64,000 nt of DNA from Alicyclobacillus tolerans. GTDB taxonomy: Bacteria > Bacillota > Bacilli > Alicyclobacillales > Alicyclobacillaceae. The notes under the pieces were generated by a model. It saw nothing but the letters and a program-made list of their open reading frames with translations, searched no databases and was not told the origin of the DNA. Of this stretch, positions 1-8,192 are shown piece by piece. Numbering within the stretch: position 1 is the stretch's first letter; every line of letters begins with the position of its first letter. The DNA is taken from assembly GCF_900142255.1 (NCBI RefSeq), contig NZ_FRAF01000008.1:59531-123530 (forward strand). Direction: 5' to 3'. The position numbers and the translations under genes are program-made.

Positions 1-204
1 GAGTGCGATATCGAGTTTCTTGGCATCGTCACCCTCCGTCGGCTGGGTGCAATTTGCCAATCCAATTGGAGCATATTGCCTAGGTACTCTCACTAAAACA
101 GCATTCTGATTCACTGCTGTTATAATGCCACGATGAGAGCCCCATGGCGTCTGAAAACGTACCCATTTACCTATATTGTTTGCACAATCACTGCGATTGC
201 ACAT
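1..204 (-). CDS. Hypothetical small protein, partial (3' end outside window)
   Basis: An open frame runs from ATG at 204 to the window edge, giving at least 68 residues starting MCNRSDCANN. A strong GGAGG ribosome site lies about 7 bases before the ATG. The visible part is polar with two Cys near the N-terminus and a later Cys, and has no membrane segment. I do not recognise the family. It lies downstream of a tiny YjcZ-type sporulation gene on the same strand, so a spore or coat role is possible but is only inference from position. Confidence 0.6.
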   Translation of the reverse strand, partial: MCNRSDCANNIGKWVRFQTPWGSHRGIITAVNQNAVLVRVPRQYAPIGLANCTQPTEGDDAKKLDIAL

Positions 205-317
205 GCTTTCTCACCTCCGTATGAATAAAGTAAAAACGAATACCTAACAGACTCATGGAAAATGGATCGACAACATCCCTGCCCAGAGAGACTGTTTTGC
301 CGATCCCATTTTCATTC

Positions 318-437
318 TCAATATACAGGTGTTGTTGTGCAGGTTGTGGTATATACAGGTACGAGCAGGAAGAAGAGAACAAAAATAATTAGAAATACGA
401 CAGCCCAGCGGGTGTATCCACCAAATACTCCATACAT
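318..437 (-). CDS. YjcZ-type tiny membrane sporulation protein, copy 1
   Basis: This 39-residue protein begins MYGVFGGYTRWAVVFLIIFV: a glycine-rich N-terminus followed by one hydrophobic segment, the plan of the YjcZ / tiny-TM Bacillus sporulation family. An AGGGTGA ribosome site precedes the ATG. Its first 24 residues are identical to a second copy at 24328-24435, although at least 11 of those codons differ silently. That pattern shows selection on the protein and confirms both as real genes. The tails diverge: this copy ends in a Thr/Cys-rich stretch, the other in an Ala-rich one. It is expected in the spore or mother-cell membrane; no biochemical function is known to me. Confidence 0.75.
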   Translation of the reverse strand: MYGVFGGYTRWAVVFLIIFVLFFLLVPVYTTTCTTTPVY

Positions 438-459
438 GCTGACTTCACCCTTTCATTTT

Positions 460-481
460 TGACATAGTGAAGAATATGTCA
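460..481. promoter_or_regulatory. Inverted repeat upstream of YjcZ copy 1
   Basis: Perfect 7-base arms TGACATA and TATGTCA are separated by 8 bases, about 25 bases before the ATG of the small gene at 318-437. It may be an operator or an mRNA hairpin near the start of transcription. The binding protein is unknown. Confidence 0.35.
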
Positions 482-589
482 GTTGGCATATGGAATGTGG
501 CGGTATTTGTCCTGTACCTTCCCAAGAAGAAAGTTTCAATCTCCAGAAAAACTTAAATCGCAAGTTATACCCAAACCGTCATGGGCTAC

Positions 590-1006
590 TCAAGAATCCC
601 CGAATTCATCTAAATCTAAATAACGATGTGTAATACCGAGTTTCTTCAATTCAGCTTGATGTAACAGCGTTAATTGACAAAGAATGTCTTGTCCCTTTTT
701 CGTTAACTCAATGCCTATACTTCGCTTGTCTGTTGGATGCGAAAACCGTCTGACCAAACCTATTTTTTCACATCTCTGTATCAGTCCTAACGCACTATGA
801 TGACGAACTAAAAGCCTCTCAGCAATTTCTGTTGGAGTCATCCAATTTCGATGCGGATAACCTGCAATGGCGAGCAGTAATTGATGTTGGCTTGGTGTAA
901 TACCAACTTGCAGAGCAGCCGTTTCACTAAAATGTAAAAATTTTCTCAAACGATAACGAAATTCTGCTAGTTCTTGATAATCCTCTTTTGTAGGCTCCCT
1001 ATTCAT
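590..1006 (-). CDS. MarR-family transcriptional regulator
   Basis: About 138 residues with the winged-helix fold of MarR repressors: helix-turn-helix around MTPTEIAERLLVRHHSALGL, then the wing with the basic DKRS-type turn (HPTDKRSIGIELT). MarR dimers bind palindromes and are usually released by small ligands. I chose ATG 1006 because GGAG lies 9 bases upstream; an ATG at 1027 has no ribosome site. The gene is divergent from a ClC channel at 1126 and the space between holds a perfect 27-base palindrome, so it probably controls itself and the channel. The ligand cannot be inferred. Confidence 0.85.
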   Translation of the reverse strand: MNREPTKEDYQELAEFRYRLRKFLHFSETAALQVGITPSQHQLLLAIAGYPHRNWMTPTEIAERLLVRHHSALGLIQRCEKIGLVRRFSHPTDKRSIGIELTKKGQDILCQLTLLHQAELKKLGITHRYLDLDEFGDS

Positions 1007-1033
1007 ATAACCAACTCCGTCATTCAATCTTGC

Positions 1034-1060
1034 ATTTTATATCGTATAGCGATATAAAAT
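1034..1060. promoter_or_regulatory. Perfect 11+5+11 palindrome, probable MarR operator
   Basis: Arms ATTTTATATCG (1034-1044) and CGATATAAAAT (1050-1060) are exact reverse complements around a 5-base centre. It sits between the divergent MarR and ClC genes, where a MarR dimer that controls both promoters would bind. The size and symmetry fit MarR operators; binding itself is inferred. Confidence 0.7.
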
Positions 1061-1125
1061 ATACGGTCTTAAGTTTTGTGGAAGCTCCCCATGAATCTCG
1101 AATGACTTGAAGGGAGAAACAACAA

Positions 1126-2874
1126 ATGTTTTTTAAAACGAAGCAAACAGGTGATTTTACTACCAATACACAAATCATCCGTTTATCTATCGCCGCTCTC
1201 ATCATTGGTGCCATATGTGCATGGATTGCTGTTGTTTTACTGAAAATGATTTACTTTTTTACAAATTTATCTTTTTTTCATCGATTCTCCTTCGCTTATG
1301 CTACTCCTACTCATAACTCATTACATGCTTGGATAATCGTTCCTCCCATACTTGGCGCACTTGTCATTGGAATCATCGCCCGTTATGGTTCAGAAAAAAT
1401 TCGTGGACACGGAATTCCTGAAGCTATCGAAGCCATGATTATCAACGAAAGTAAAATATCTCCGAGAGTTGCCTTTTGGAAACCTATTTCTGCAGCGATC
1501 TCCATCGGAACAGGCGGACCTTTCGGAGCAGAAGGACCTATTATCATGACTGGAGGTTCCTTCGGTTCTTTGTTTAGTCAATTGTTCAAATTATCTCCCG
1601 TAGAGAGACGCATTCTTTTGGTAGCTGGAGCTGCTGGGGGCATGTCTGCTACATTTGCTGCTCCCGTGTCATCTGTTCTCTTTGCCATTGAGCTCTTGGT
1701 ATTTGAATTTAAACCTCGCAGCTTGGTTCCCATTGCAATTGCAAGTTCTGTTGCTGACGCTATACGTATGCTTATCCTAGGACCAGGTCCTCTCTTTGCC
1801 ATGCCTATTCTCCATCATACGAGTTGGAATTTACTAGCCGTGTCATTTGTCATTGGTCTAATGGGAAGTTTATTGGCTATTCTCTTAACGCGAGCTATCT
1901 ATGGTGTAGAAGATTTTTTTCGCAAACTCCCTATACACTGGATGTGGTGGCCTGCGATTGGTGCGGTATTTATAGGACTAGGTGGGTGGATTTCACCTCG
2001 CTCCTTAGGCGTAGGTTATGACAGTATTTCAGCAATGCTGAATATGAAATTAACTCTTTATACACTCATTGGACTTCTGATTGTAAAGACAATAATTTGG
2101 GTCATTTCTCTTGGCTCTGGAACTTCTGGCGGAATCCTAGCTCCTATCCTCATCATTGGAGGAAGCTTAGGCGGGGTTGCAGGCTATGTTTTTCATGCTC
2201 AACATCCAGGAGTATGGGTTTTGCTTGGTATGTCTGCCACTTTTTCTGGTGTCACACGCACACCTTTCACTAGTATCATTTTCCCGCTGGAATTGACCCA
2301 TAACTTAGGAGCCTTGTTACCGCTTCTGGTAACTTCAAGCATTTCCACAGGCTTTTCCTCGTGGATTCTTCCGCGTTCCATCTTGACGGAAAAAATCGTG
2401 CGTCGTGGACTGCATTTGACCCGGGAATATAAAACTGATCCGCTTGAGATGCACGATTGTAAGGAAATTTGTTATATACCAAATAATACCATTCATGGAG
2501 ATGCGTATCTCACGACAATTACAATGAATCTCCTTAGCCATTACGATACGAAAACTTGGTTCACCGTATTAGATGATGACGGACATCCAGTTGGAATAGT
2601 GCTTGCCTGTGAAATATTGTATCGCGCATCAATAACCCCTCAGCAAAAGGTACTTGAAATCATAAACGATGCGCCGTACGTACGTAATAACGATACAGCC
2701 AAGGTGGCTATGCAACAAATGCTTATATCTCACTGTGATTGGGTAAAAGTCATCAACAAAGAAGATCACCAGATTGAAGGTTTTTTGACCATCCAAAAGT
2801 TGATGGATTTACGCAGGAAAGAATACGAAGAAGAAACTGAAAGAAAACGTGTTTTTTCTATTTTTCAAAATTAA
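1126..2874 (+). CDS. ClC-family chloride channel / Cl-/H+ antiporter with C-terminal CBS domains
   Basis: 582 residues. About 400 residues form a multi-helix membrane domain with ClC selectivity-filter motifs: GHGIPEA (GSGIP-like), GAEGPII carrying the gating glutamate, and GTSGGILAP (GxFxP region). The C-terminal 130 residues are cytoplasmic and fit a CBS pair. The retained external glutamate favours a proton-coupled exchanger, useful for acid resistance or anion control. A GGGAG site lies before ATG 1126. It is divergent from a MarR regulator with a strong palindrome between them, so expression is probably repressed by that regulator. In Bacillus dnaX would follow scr here; this gene occupies that place. 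Confidence 0.92.
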   Translation: MFFKTKQTGDFTTNTQIIRLSIAALIIGAICAWIAVVLLKMIYFFTNLSFFHRFSFAYATPTHNSLHAWIIVPPILGALVIGIIARYGSEKIRGHGIPEAIEAMIINESKISPRVAFWKPISAAISIGTGGPFGAEGPIIMTGGSFGSLFSQLFKLSPVERRILLVAGAAGGMSATFAAPVSSVLFAIELLVFEFKPRSLVPIAIASSVADAIRMLILGPGPLFAMPILHHTSWNLLAVSFVIGLMGSLLAILLTRAIYGVEDFFRKLPIHWMWWPAIGAVFIGLGGWISPRSLGVGYDSISAMLNMKLTLYTLIGLLIVKTIIWVISLGSGTSGGILAPILIIGGSLGGVAGYVFHAQHPGVWVLLGMSATFSGVTRTPFTSIIFPLELTHNLGALLPLLVTSSISTGFSSWILPRSILTEKIVRRGLHLTREYKTDPLEMHDCKEICYIPNNTIHGDAYLTTITMNLLSHYDTKTWFTVLDDDGHPVGIVLACEILYRASITPQQKVLEIINDAPYVRNNDTAKVAMQQMLISHCDWVKVINKEDHQIEGFLTIQKLMDLRRKEYEEETERKRVFSIFQN

Positions 2875-2911
2875 ATCTGTTTGAATATGGGGATTTTTTG
2901 GAGTGGATGGC

Positions 2912-3064
2912 AAAACGCGCACTCTCACCAAAAGCCAAACCAGGTGACCCCGCGTCACCCGAAAGGTCTTTCTTAGTGCTGCTTCCGTCAGGACCTGACA
3001 CGGTTCGAAAGTTTCCGCCGCGCGGGACCCAGTTCAGCCTTTGGTGAGAAAGCGCGTATTCTTG
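2912..3064 (-). ncRNA. ffs: Signal recognition particle RNA (4.5S/scRNA), short form
   Basis: Read on the minus strand, the region contains the SRP core GTGTCAGGTCC...GGAAGCAGCACTAAG, flanked by long complementary arms (ends near 2915-2920 and 3052-3057) that close one rod-like hairpin. The apical tetraloop reads UGAC (URRC type) instead of the commoner GGAA. Only about 14 bases separate it from the upstream tRNA-Ser, so there is no room for the Alu domain that Bacillus scRNA carries; this looks like a roughly 150-base RNA. A TTTT after the closing stem probably ends transcription. It binds Ffh for membrane targeting. The exact ends are estimated. Confidence 0.88.
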
Positions 3065-3078
3065 CTTGTTGAAGTTTA

Positions 3079-3168
3079 TGGCGGAGAGAGTGGGATTCGA
3101 ACCCACGAGACCCTTGCAGGCCTACTCGCTTTCGAGGCGAGCTCTTTCGACCACTCAGACATCTCTCC
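3079..3168 (-). tRNA. tRNA-Ser (anticodon CGA)
   Basis: 90 bases on the minus strand, with acceptor GGAGAGA / TCTCTCC, a normal D-arm with GG in the loop, anticodon stem CTCGC / GCGAG with loop CTCGAAA (anticodon CGA), a long class II variable arm, T-arm GTGGG-TTCGAAT-CCCAC, and an encoded CCA (3079-3081). It reads UCG codons. Its first 14 bases overlap the 3' end of tadA, and SRP RNA follows at once, which suggests one transcript that RNase P must cut. Confidence 0.95.
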
Positions 3169-3661
3169 GCGTCTTCTGACGAGAACGGACTTGTGCAAAG
3201 AAGTCTTTCAGTAATATACCACATTCTTCAGCAAGAATGCCACCTGTAACTTGAGGGTAATGGTTCCAGCCTTTCACTTGGTACAACTGGCAAACAGACT
3301 CTAATGCGCCAGCTTTTGTATCTTGTGCACCATAGTAGACCTGTCCAACTCGAGCCTGCAAAATAGCACCCGCACACATCGCACAAGGCTCCAGGGTGAC
3401 ATAAAGAGTAGATGCTGAAAGTCGCCAACCACCGAGTCGCAAGGAAGCTTGACGCAAAGCCAACATTTCCGCATGTGCAGTTGGATCCCGCCAAGTCTCT
3501 CGCAAATTGTACGCAGCAGCAACCAGTTGTCCATTATATACCAGTAGGGCGCCAATCGGGACCTCGCCAAGACTAGCCGCTTCCTCAGCCAAAGAAAGTG
3601 CGAGACGCATCCAGGCTTCAGGAGAACGTTCCACACATTCCTTATCTGGATTTATTTTCAT
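3155..3661 (-). CDS. tadA: tRNA-specific adenosine deaminase
   Basis: 168 residues of the cytidine/deoxycytidylate deaminase fold. The zinc site is HAEM (His ligand and catalytic Glu) and PCAMCAGAI (two Cys ligands); GEVPIGALLV is typical of TadA. It converts A34 of tRNA-Arg(ACG) to inosine. The start at 3661 is supported by an ATGA overlap with the comFB stop, so the two are translationally coupled. The stop codon TGA lies inside the D-arm of the downstream tRNA-Ser(CGA), a 14-base overlap. Position before scr is the same as in B. subtilis. Confidence 0.95.
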   Translation of the reverse strand: MKINPDKECVERSPEAWMRLALSLAEEAASLGEVPIGALLVYNGQLVAAAYNLRETWRDPTAHAEMLALRQASLRLGGWRLSASTLYVTLEPCAMCAGAILQARVGQVYYGAQDTKAGALESVCQLYQVKGWNHYPQVTGGILAEECGILLKDFFAQVRSRQKTRRDV

Positions 3662-3927
3662 GACCCCGTATGGCGAGGATTATTGGCTACACGTTGAAGT
3701 GAAACCGCCAATTCTCGAACAATATCCATTTGCAACTGTGAATTCATGTACTGTGCTTTGACATAGGCTTCACCGCGATCGGTCGAAACATAACGTGGTG
3801 ACAATTGGTTAAGCGCTAAAGCCATAACATCATCACGGCACTGCTCGCAATCACAAGGCAGACGCCGCCGCCATTCCATTTCACTCATGGCATGTCGAAC
3901 TAAAAGTTCTGTTACATTGACCAGCAT
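3658..3927 (-). CDS. comFB: ComFB-family late competence protein
   Basis: 89 residues starting MLVNVTELLVRHAM, with CDCEQCRDDVMALALN and SPRYVST typical of ComFB, including the closely spaced Cys pairs that may bind zinc. In B. subtilis ComFB lies in the comF operon; members of the family have been linked to cyclic dinucleotide binding. Here it sits alone ahead of tadA, overlapping it by four bases (ATGA). A GGGGGG ribosome site lies 7 bases before the ATG. A role in competence is therefore not supported by context; a nucleotide-signal role is possible. Confidence 0.82.
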   Translation of the reverse strand: MLVNVTELLVRHAMSEMEWRRRLPCDCEQCRDDVMALALNQLSPRYVSTDRGEAYVKAQYMNSQLQMDIVRELAVSLQRVANNPRHTGS

Positions 3928-4050
3928 GGCTTAACCCCCCATTTTCAAGTGCATCCTATTTCTCATTCTTTTTCAAATCACCGATGCGCTAGCGGTTCGT
4001 ATGTCGCATACACTGCAACAGACCATTTTGTTGCAGGCGAGGCGATCGGT

Positions 4051-4917
4051 ATGGACACCCCTCTTGAGCAAACAGATGATATCCGTTTTGATGAAACACG
4101 AAAATTTTTAGATAAATGGAGTATGTATAACCTCCTCAAACAGTACCCACCCATGGTTCCCATGCTGCCAGAAAGCAAACAGTTTACAAAAGAACATTTT
4201 TTTTACTTTTGTCAACGTTACGAGTCTTTTTACATCAAGCCTGTAAACACCTGGGGCGGACAATCTATTACACGAGTTGACCATTTTCCCAATCAACTCT
4301 ACTGTATCCGCACCCTAGGTCAACCCACCGTCTGGCGTGCCACAGCGTTTGGATCCTGGTGGACAGTGCGTAAGCGGCTTCCATTGGCATCCATTATACA
4401 GCAGGCTGCTCCTGTTGTAACTTGGAATAATCGCATGTTTGATATTCGCGTACTGATGCAGAGACACAAAAGTGGCACTTGGATGTATGCCGCCATGGCT
4501 GCACGAGTAGGCGGACACGAAAGTATAGTATCCAACATTGCTGCAAGCGGGGGCGAAGTGCACGAAGTCCCACAACTTCTGCAATCCCTCTTTGAAAATC
4601 CGCCGATAGAACAGAAAATTTTACAAAACTTGAGAACTTTCAGCAGACAAATTTGTACTCTCCTTGATAGCGTCTATAGCTTCGAGGAAGTAGGCATAGA
4701 TTGGGGACTCGGATATGACGGAAGCCTGTGGCTTTTTGAAGTCAACACCAACGACAATCTTGGTGGACCCAGTCATGAATTGTTTGCACCACTCGCTGAT
4801 GGCCGTATCTATCAGCGAATTGAACAGCGCAGCAGCGCCCGCCGTTTAGCTCAGGCGAATGAGTGGTTGCAAATATGGATGACCGAACTACAACAAATGA
4901 CTGAGCAAACACCTTGA
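4051..4917 (+). CDS. YheC/YheD-family endospore coat-associated ATP-grasp protein
   Basis: About 288 residues from ATG 4051 (a GTG at 3949 would add 34 residues but has no ribosome site, while GGCGAGG precedes 4051). The fold is ATP-grasp: DKWSMYNLL near the start, FYIKPVNTWGGQSI as the nucleotide-binding lysine strand, FDIRVLMQR, and a late FEVNTNDNLGG with the metal-binding Glu/Asn. B. subtilis YheC and YheD are spore-coat-associated proteins whose substrate is not established. A small hairpin with six T's follows the stop. The next gene, asnB, is on the same strand. Confidence 0.8.
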   Translation: MDTPLEQTDDIRFDETRKFLDKWSMYNLLKQYPPMVPMLPESKQFTKEHFFYFCQRYESFYIKPVNTWGGQSITRVDHFPNQLYCIRTLGQPTVWRATAFGSWWTVRKRLPLASIIQQAAPVVTWNNRMFDIRVLMQRHKSGTWMYAAMAARVGGHESIVSNIAASGGEVHEVPQLLQSLFENPPIEQKILQNLRTFSRQICTLLDSVYSFEEVGIDWGLGYDGSLWLFEVNTNDNLGGPSHELFAPLADGRIYQRIEQRSSARRLAQANEWLQIWMTELQQMTEQTP

Positions 4918-4945
4918 TACAAACTTTGATGCAGTATCATTTTTT
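4915..4945 (+). terminator. Possible weak terminator after the YheC/D gene
   Basis: TGATAC (4915-4920, overlapping the stop codon) pairs with GTATCA (4934-4939), followed by TTTTTT. The six-base stem is AT-rich, so read-through to asnB is likely. Confidence 0.35.
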
Positions 4946-5035
4946 GTCCTAGGCGCATAGGCTGAGACGTATGTGGATGAACGAGTGATAGAGCAGCGTC
5001 CACTGTTGAGACAACAAAATAGGAGGCGGACAAAT

Positions 5036-6883
5036 GTGTGTGGAATAGCAGGATGGGTAGATTGGACTCGCGATGTTTCGTTGCACCGCGAATGGGTCGT
5101 GGGCATGGGCGAAACGCTTACCTCGCGCGGACCAGATACCAGAGGTGACTGGTTTAGCACACACTGCGGATTGGCGCACCGTCGCCTGATTGTGGTCGAT
5201 CCGGCAGGCGGAACGCAACCGATGCTACGCCGTTTTGGAGAACGCACAATGGTGCTGGTTTATAATGGCGAACTCTATAACACTGCAGAACTGCGCGACG
5301 AGTTACTGGCTAAGGGCCATACGTTCGAGTCGTATTCGGATACCGAAGTGGTTCTACACGCTATAGCAGAATGGGGATTAGCAGCCACTGAGAAATTCAA
5401 TGGCATTTTTGCCTTTGCCGTTTGGGATAATCAATCCCAGGAATTGCTTTTAGGTCGCGATCGGCTAGGAGTCAAACCGCTGTTCTTTGCTCAACTTGGC
5501 CAAGGTGTCCTGTTTGGTTCTGAGCTTAAAGCGATTCTGGCCCACCCTGAATTCCCGCGTCGTATAGGCGCCGAAGGCCTAGCTGAAATTCTGGCTGTCG
5601 GCCCAGCGCGTACACCTGGACATGGCATTTTTGAGAACGTTCAAGAGTTGCGTCCCGGTCACGTGGCACGTATCCGCAACAATGAATGGCATATACAGGC
5701 GTATTGGAAATTGAACAGTTGGACGCATGAAGAAGACGAAGAGACCACAGCCAGGCGCGTTCACGATTTACTGGTAGATACGGTAGAACGGCAGCTCGTC
5801 TCCGATGTGCCTGTAGCTACTTTTCTTTCCGGCGGACTCGACTCTTCTGTCGTTACAGCGATTGCCGCACAATATTTTCAGAAGCATGGCAAAGAACCTT
5901 TACACACTTTCTCTATTGAGTTTGCAGAGATGGAGAAACACTTCCAAGCTAACGAATTTCAAAAAAGTCTTGATGCTCCATGGGCTTTGAAAGTATCGCA
6001 ATTTCTTGGGACCGTCCATCACCCAGAAGTTTTTGATACGCCCGATCTCGCTGCCAATCTCCATCAAACTCTGCCAGCTCGCGATGTTCCTGGGATGGCC
6101 GACATTGATACTTCCCTCTTCTTGTTTTGCAAGCGAATAAAAGAGCAATTTACCGTAGCCCTTTCAGGCGAATCTGCAGACGAAGTGTTTGGCGGTTATC
6201 CCTGGTTTCATCGTGCTGAAAGTCTGCAAGCCCACACATTCCCTTGGGCATTGCAACTATCACGCCGGGTTGGCATGCTAAGCGACGAGACCCGAGCCTG
6301 GCTCAATCCCGAAGCTTACGTTCAACGTCGATATGAGGAAGCATTGTCGGAAGTCCCACGCTTGCCTGGTGAAAGTTCTGAAGAGGCGCGGATTCGGGAA
6401 ATCTCCTATCTCTCCATCACCCGTTTCCTGCCAACCTTGCTTGACCGCAAAGATCGTATGAGTATGGGCTGTGGACTTGAAGTCCGCGTACCTTTCTGCG
6501 ATCACCGTCTGGTCGAGTATGTGTTTAACATTCCTTGGAAACTAAAAACGGCTGGTGACGAAGTGAAAGGCATTCTGCGTAAGGCCATGGAAGGCTATCT
6601 GCCAGAAGATGCTTTGCACCGCAAAAAAAGCCCATATCCATCTACTCCCCACCCGGATTATGTGGAATTGGTTCGATCACGTTTTCTGGAACGTATAGCA
6701 GAACCTGACTCACCTCTTCGCCCACTGCTATCCATGACGGCAGTTGACGAATGGGTATCCGCAAGCCGTCAGGCTATGCCACATCGACCCTGGTTTGGTC
6801 AGATTATGGCTATTCCACAAATGTTTCACTATCTCATGGAAGTGGATGATTGGTTGCGTACCTATCGAATTCAACTCGCTTAA
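5036..6883 (+). CDS. asnB: Asparagine synthase (glutamine-hydrolysing)
   Basis: 615 residues. The start is GTG 5036: it puts Cys at position 2 (MCGIAGW), the nucleophile of class II glutamine amidotransferases that must be exposed by loss of Met, and AGGAGG lies 9 bases upstream. Residues 1-200 are the glutaminase domain (RGPD, YNGELYN, SDTEVVL). The rest is the synthetase domain with the PP-loop SGGLDS at 265-270, which adenylates aspartate and accepts ammonia. It follows the YheC/D gene on the same strand and converges on mtnB with 9 bases between stops. No T-box is visible upstream. Homologues such as B. subtilis AsnO act in sporulation, so a spore role is possible. Confidence 0.93.
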   Translation: MCGIAGWVDWTRDVSLHREWVVGMGETLTSRGPDTRGDWFSTHCGLAHRRLIVVDPAGGTQPMLRRFGERTMVLVYNGELYNTAELRDELLAKGHTFESYSDTEVVLHAIAEWGLAATEKFNGIFAFAVWDNQSQELLLGRDRLGVKPLFFAQLGQGVLFGSELKAILAHPEFPRRIGAEGLAEILAVGPARTPGHGIFENVQELRPGHVARIRNNEWHIQAYWKLNSWTHEEDEETTARRVHDLLVDTVERQLVSDVPVATFLSGGLDSSVVTAIAAQYFQKHGKEPLHTFSIEFAEMEKHFQANEFQKSLDAPWALKVSQFLGTVHHPEVFDTPDLAANLHQTLPARDVPGMADIDTSLFLFCKRIKEQFTVALSGESADEVFGGYPWFHRAESLQAHTFPWALQLSRRVGMLSDETRAWLNPEAYVQRRYEEALSEVPRLPGESSEEARIREISYLSITRFLPTLLDRKDRMSMGCGLEVRVPFCDHRLVEYVFNIPWKLKTAGDEVKGILRKAMEGYLPEDALHRKKSPYPSTPHPDYVELVRSRFLERIAEPDSPLRPLLSMTAVDEWVSASRQAMPHRPWFGQIMAIPQMFHYLMEVDDWLRTYRIQLA

Positions 6884-6892
6884 ATCTGGCTC

Positions 6893-7525
6893 TTATGACG
6901 ATGCTGCTTGATTGAGGCGCCAATGATATTCAAACAAAAACTCAAATGCTTCTAAATGACGAAGCGCCGCCTCGGGAGATTCTCCATAAGCATATATTCC
7001 GTGGCGGTGCACCAGTACCCCAGGTACATCGCGATACGCAGCTTCTGTGACTGCTTGTCCCAACCGCTCAAGATTTGCATAATTTGGAACGATAGGAATG
7101 TTGATGGAGGCTTTTTCCTCCCAATGACCAAGCGCCTTCAAGAGCTCATGCTGGGCGAAAGAAATATGTCCTGTACCTTCGGAAATTGAAAAATACCTTT
7201 CACTCAGCAAATTATTAAAAATAGTATGGACATGCAGAATACAAGCAATATCCGGGAATTTTTCATAGAGCCCAACGTGTACAGACGTTTCTGCAGACGG
7301 TTTGCCAGCATAACCGGACATAACTTGCATTCTCTCATCCACAACAATAATATCCTCAGTTTTTAAACACGCCTTGTCACATCCGCTACGAGTAATGGCC
7401 ATAGAAAGCGGGTGACCGTTCAAACGGACTGATAAATTGCCACTGGTTGCCGGGAGCCAACCTTTTTGAGCGCAACGGTGAGCGATCTCCAAAAGAGATT
7501 CAACAGCTTGATTGAATGGATACAT
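6893..7525 (-). CDS. mtnB: Methylthioribulose-1-phosphate dehydratase
   Basis: 210 residues of the class II aldolase/adducin fold. Zinc ligands are visible as HVHT near residue 100 and HRHGIY near the C-terminus, with PATSGNLSVR in the N-terminal part. The enzyme dehydrates methylthioribulose-1-phosphate to diketo-5-methylthiopentyl-1-phosphate in methionine salvage. I chose ATG 7525 because CGGAGG lies before it; this overlaps the mtnX end by 26 bases, so mtnW-mtnX-mtnB is one tightly packed operon. Confidence 0.93.
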   Translation of the reverse strand: MYPFNQAVESLLEIAHRCAQKGWLPATSGNLSVRLNGHPLSMAITRSGCDKACLKTEDIIVVDERMQVMSGYAGKPSAETSVHVGLYEKFPDIACILHVHTIFNNLLSERYFSISEGTGHISFAQHELLKALGHWEEKASINIPIVPNYANLERLGQAVTEAAYRDVPGVLVHRHGIYAYGESPEAALRHLEAFEFLFEYHWRLNQAASS

Positions 7526-8192
7526 ATTGATGTACCTCCGAAGCATTGTCACTTAACGCACGAATGATATCGTGAAACGTCTCATAAGGGGTAAAAGGCA
7601 CACCTTCTTCTCTCAAAATCTCCGCCAGAACACTTCGGGCAAAAACGTAGTCCGCCAATCTTGCCGCTTTCACATCTGTCACGCCATCACCAATCAACAG
7701 GATTTTCCGGCCTTCTTTTTGATGCTGGCGCAGTAATGAGACCTTGCATAATCCACAACCACCATCACACGATTCATCGCAACCATAAGGCCAGACGACT
7801 TCTAGCATGCCTTTTTTCTCGCGCAATCGATTGCAATAAATGCGAATAAAAGAAGCCACGGGCAAAAGCGCCGGACGTACAAAAAAGTCAAACCCGCCGC
7901 TTACAACAGAGAAATTCCAACCTTGCTGCATGGCGTAATCCACCATGGCAAACGCACCAGGACGCAAGACTGTTCTCTCTCTGGAGAATTTAACCACTTC
8001 GGAATATTTGGAAGCCGGGATGTTGCGAAACATCTCGCTGACACCTTCCCGAACAGAGATCTCTCTCGCTTGCACAGCCTCTATCAAAGGACGCGATGTA
8101 TGCGGGGCAAACTCCAACGCGATAGTGGCCACCATATCACGCAGAGAAAGTGTACCGTCAAAATCGCAAAGAATCGAGATCTCAGAAATCAT
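7500..8192 (-). CDS. mtnX: 2-hydroxy-3-keto-5-methylthiopentenyl-1-phosphate phosphatase
   Basis: 230 residues of the HAD superfamily: LCDFDGTLS carries the nucleophile and acid aspartates, VVSGGFDFF is motif II, and IGDGVTDVKAA the metal-binding motif. A Cys-rich insert (CDESCDGGCGLCK) is present. It dephosphorylates the MtnW product to give acireductone. ATG 8192 overlaps the mtnW stop as ATGA and has GGAG upstream, so the two are coupled. Confidence 0.93.
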   Translation of the reverse strand: MISEISILCDFDGTLSLRDMVATIALEFAPHTSRPLIEAVQAREISVREGVSEMFRNIPASKYSEVVKFSRERTVLRPGAFAMVDYAMQQGWNFSVVSGGFDFFVRPALLPVASFIRIYCNRLREKKGMLEVVWPYGCDESCDGGCGLCKVSLLRQHQKEGRKILLIGDGVTDVKAARLADYVFARSVLAEILREEGVPFTPYETFHDIIRALSDNASEVHQYVSIQSSC

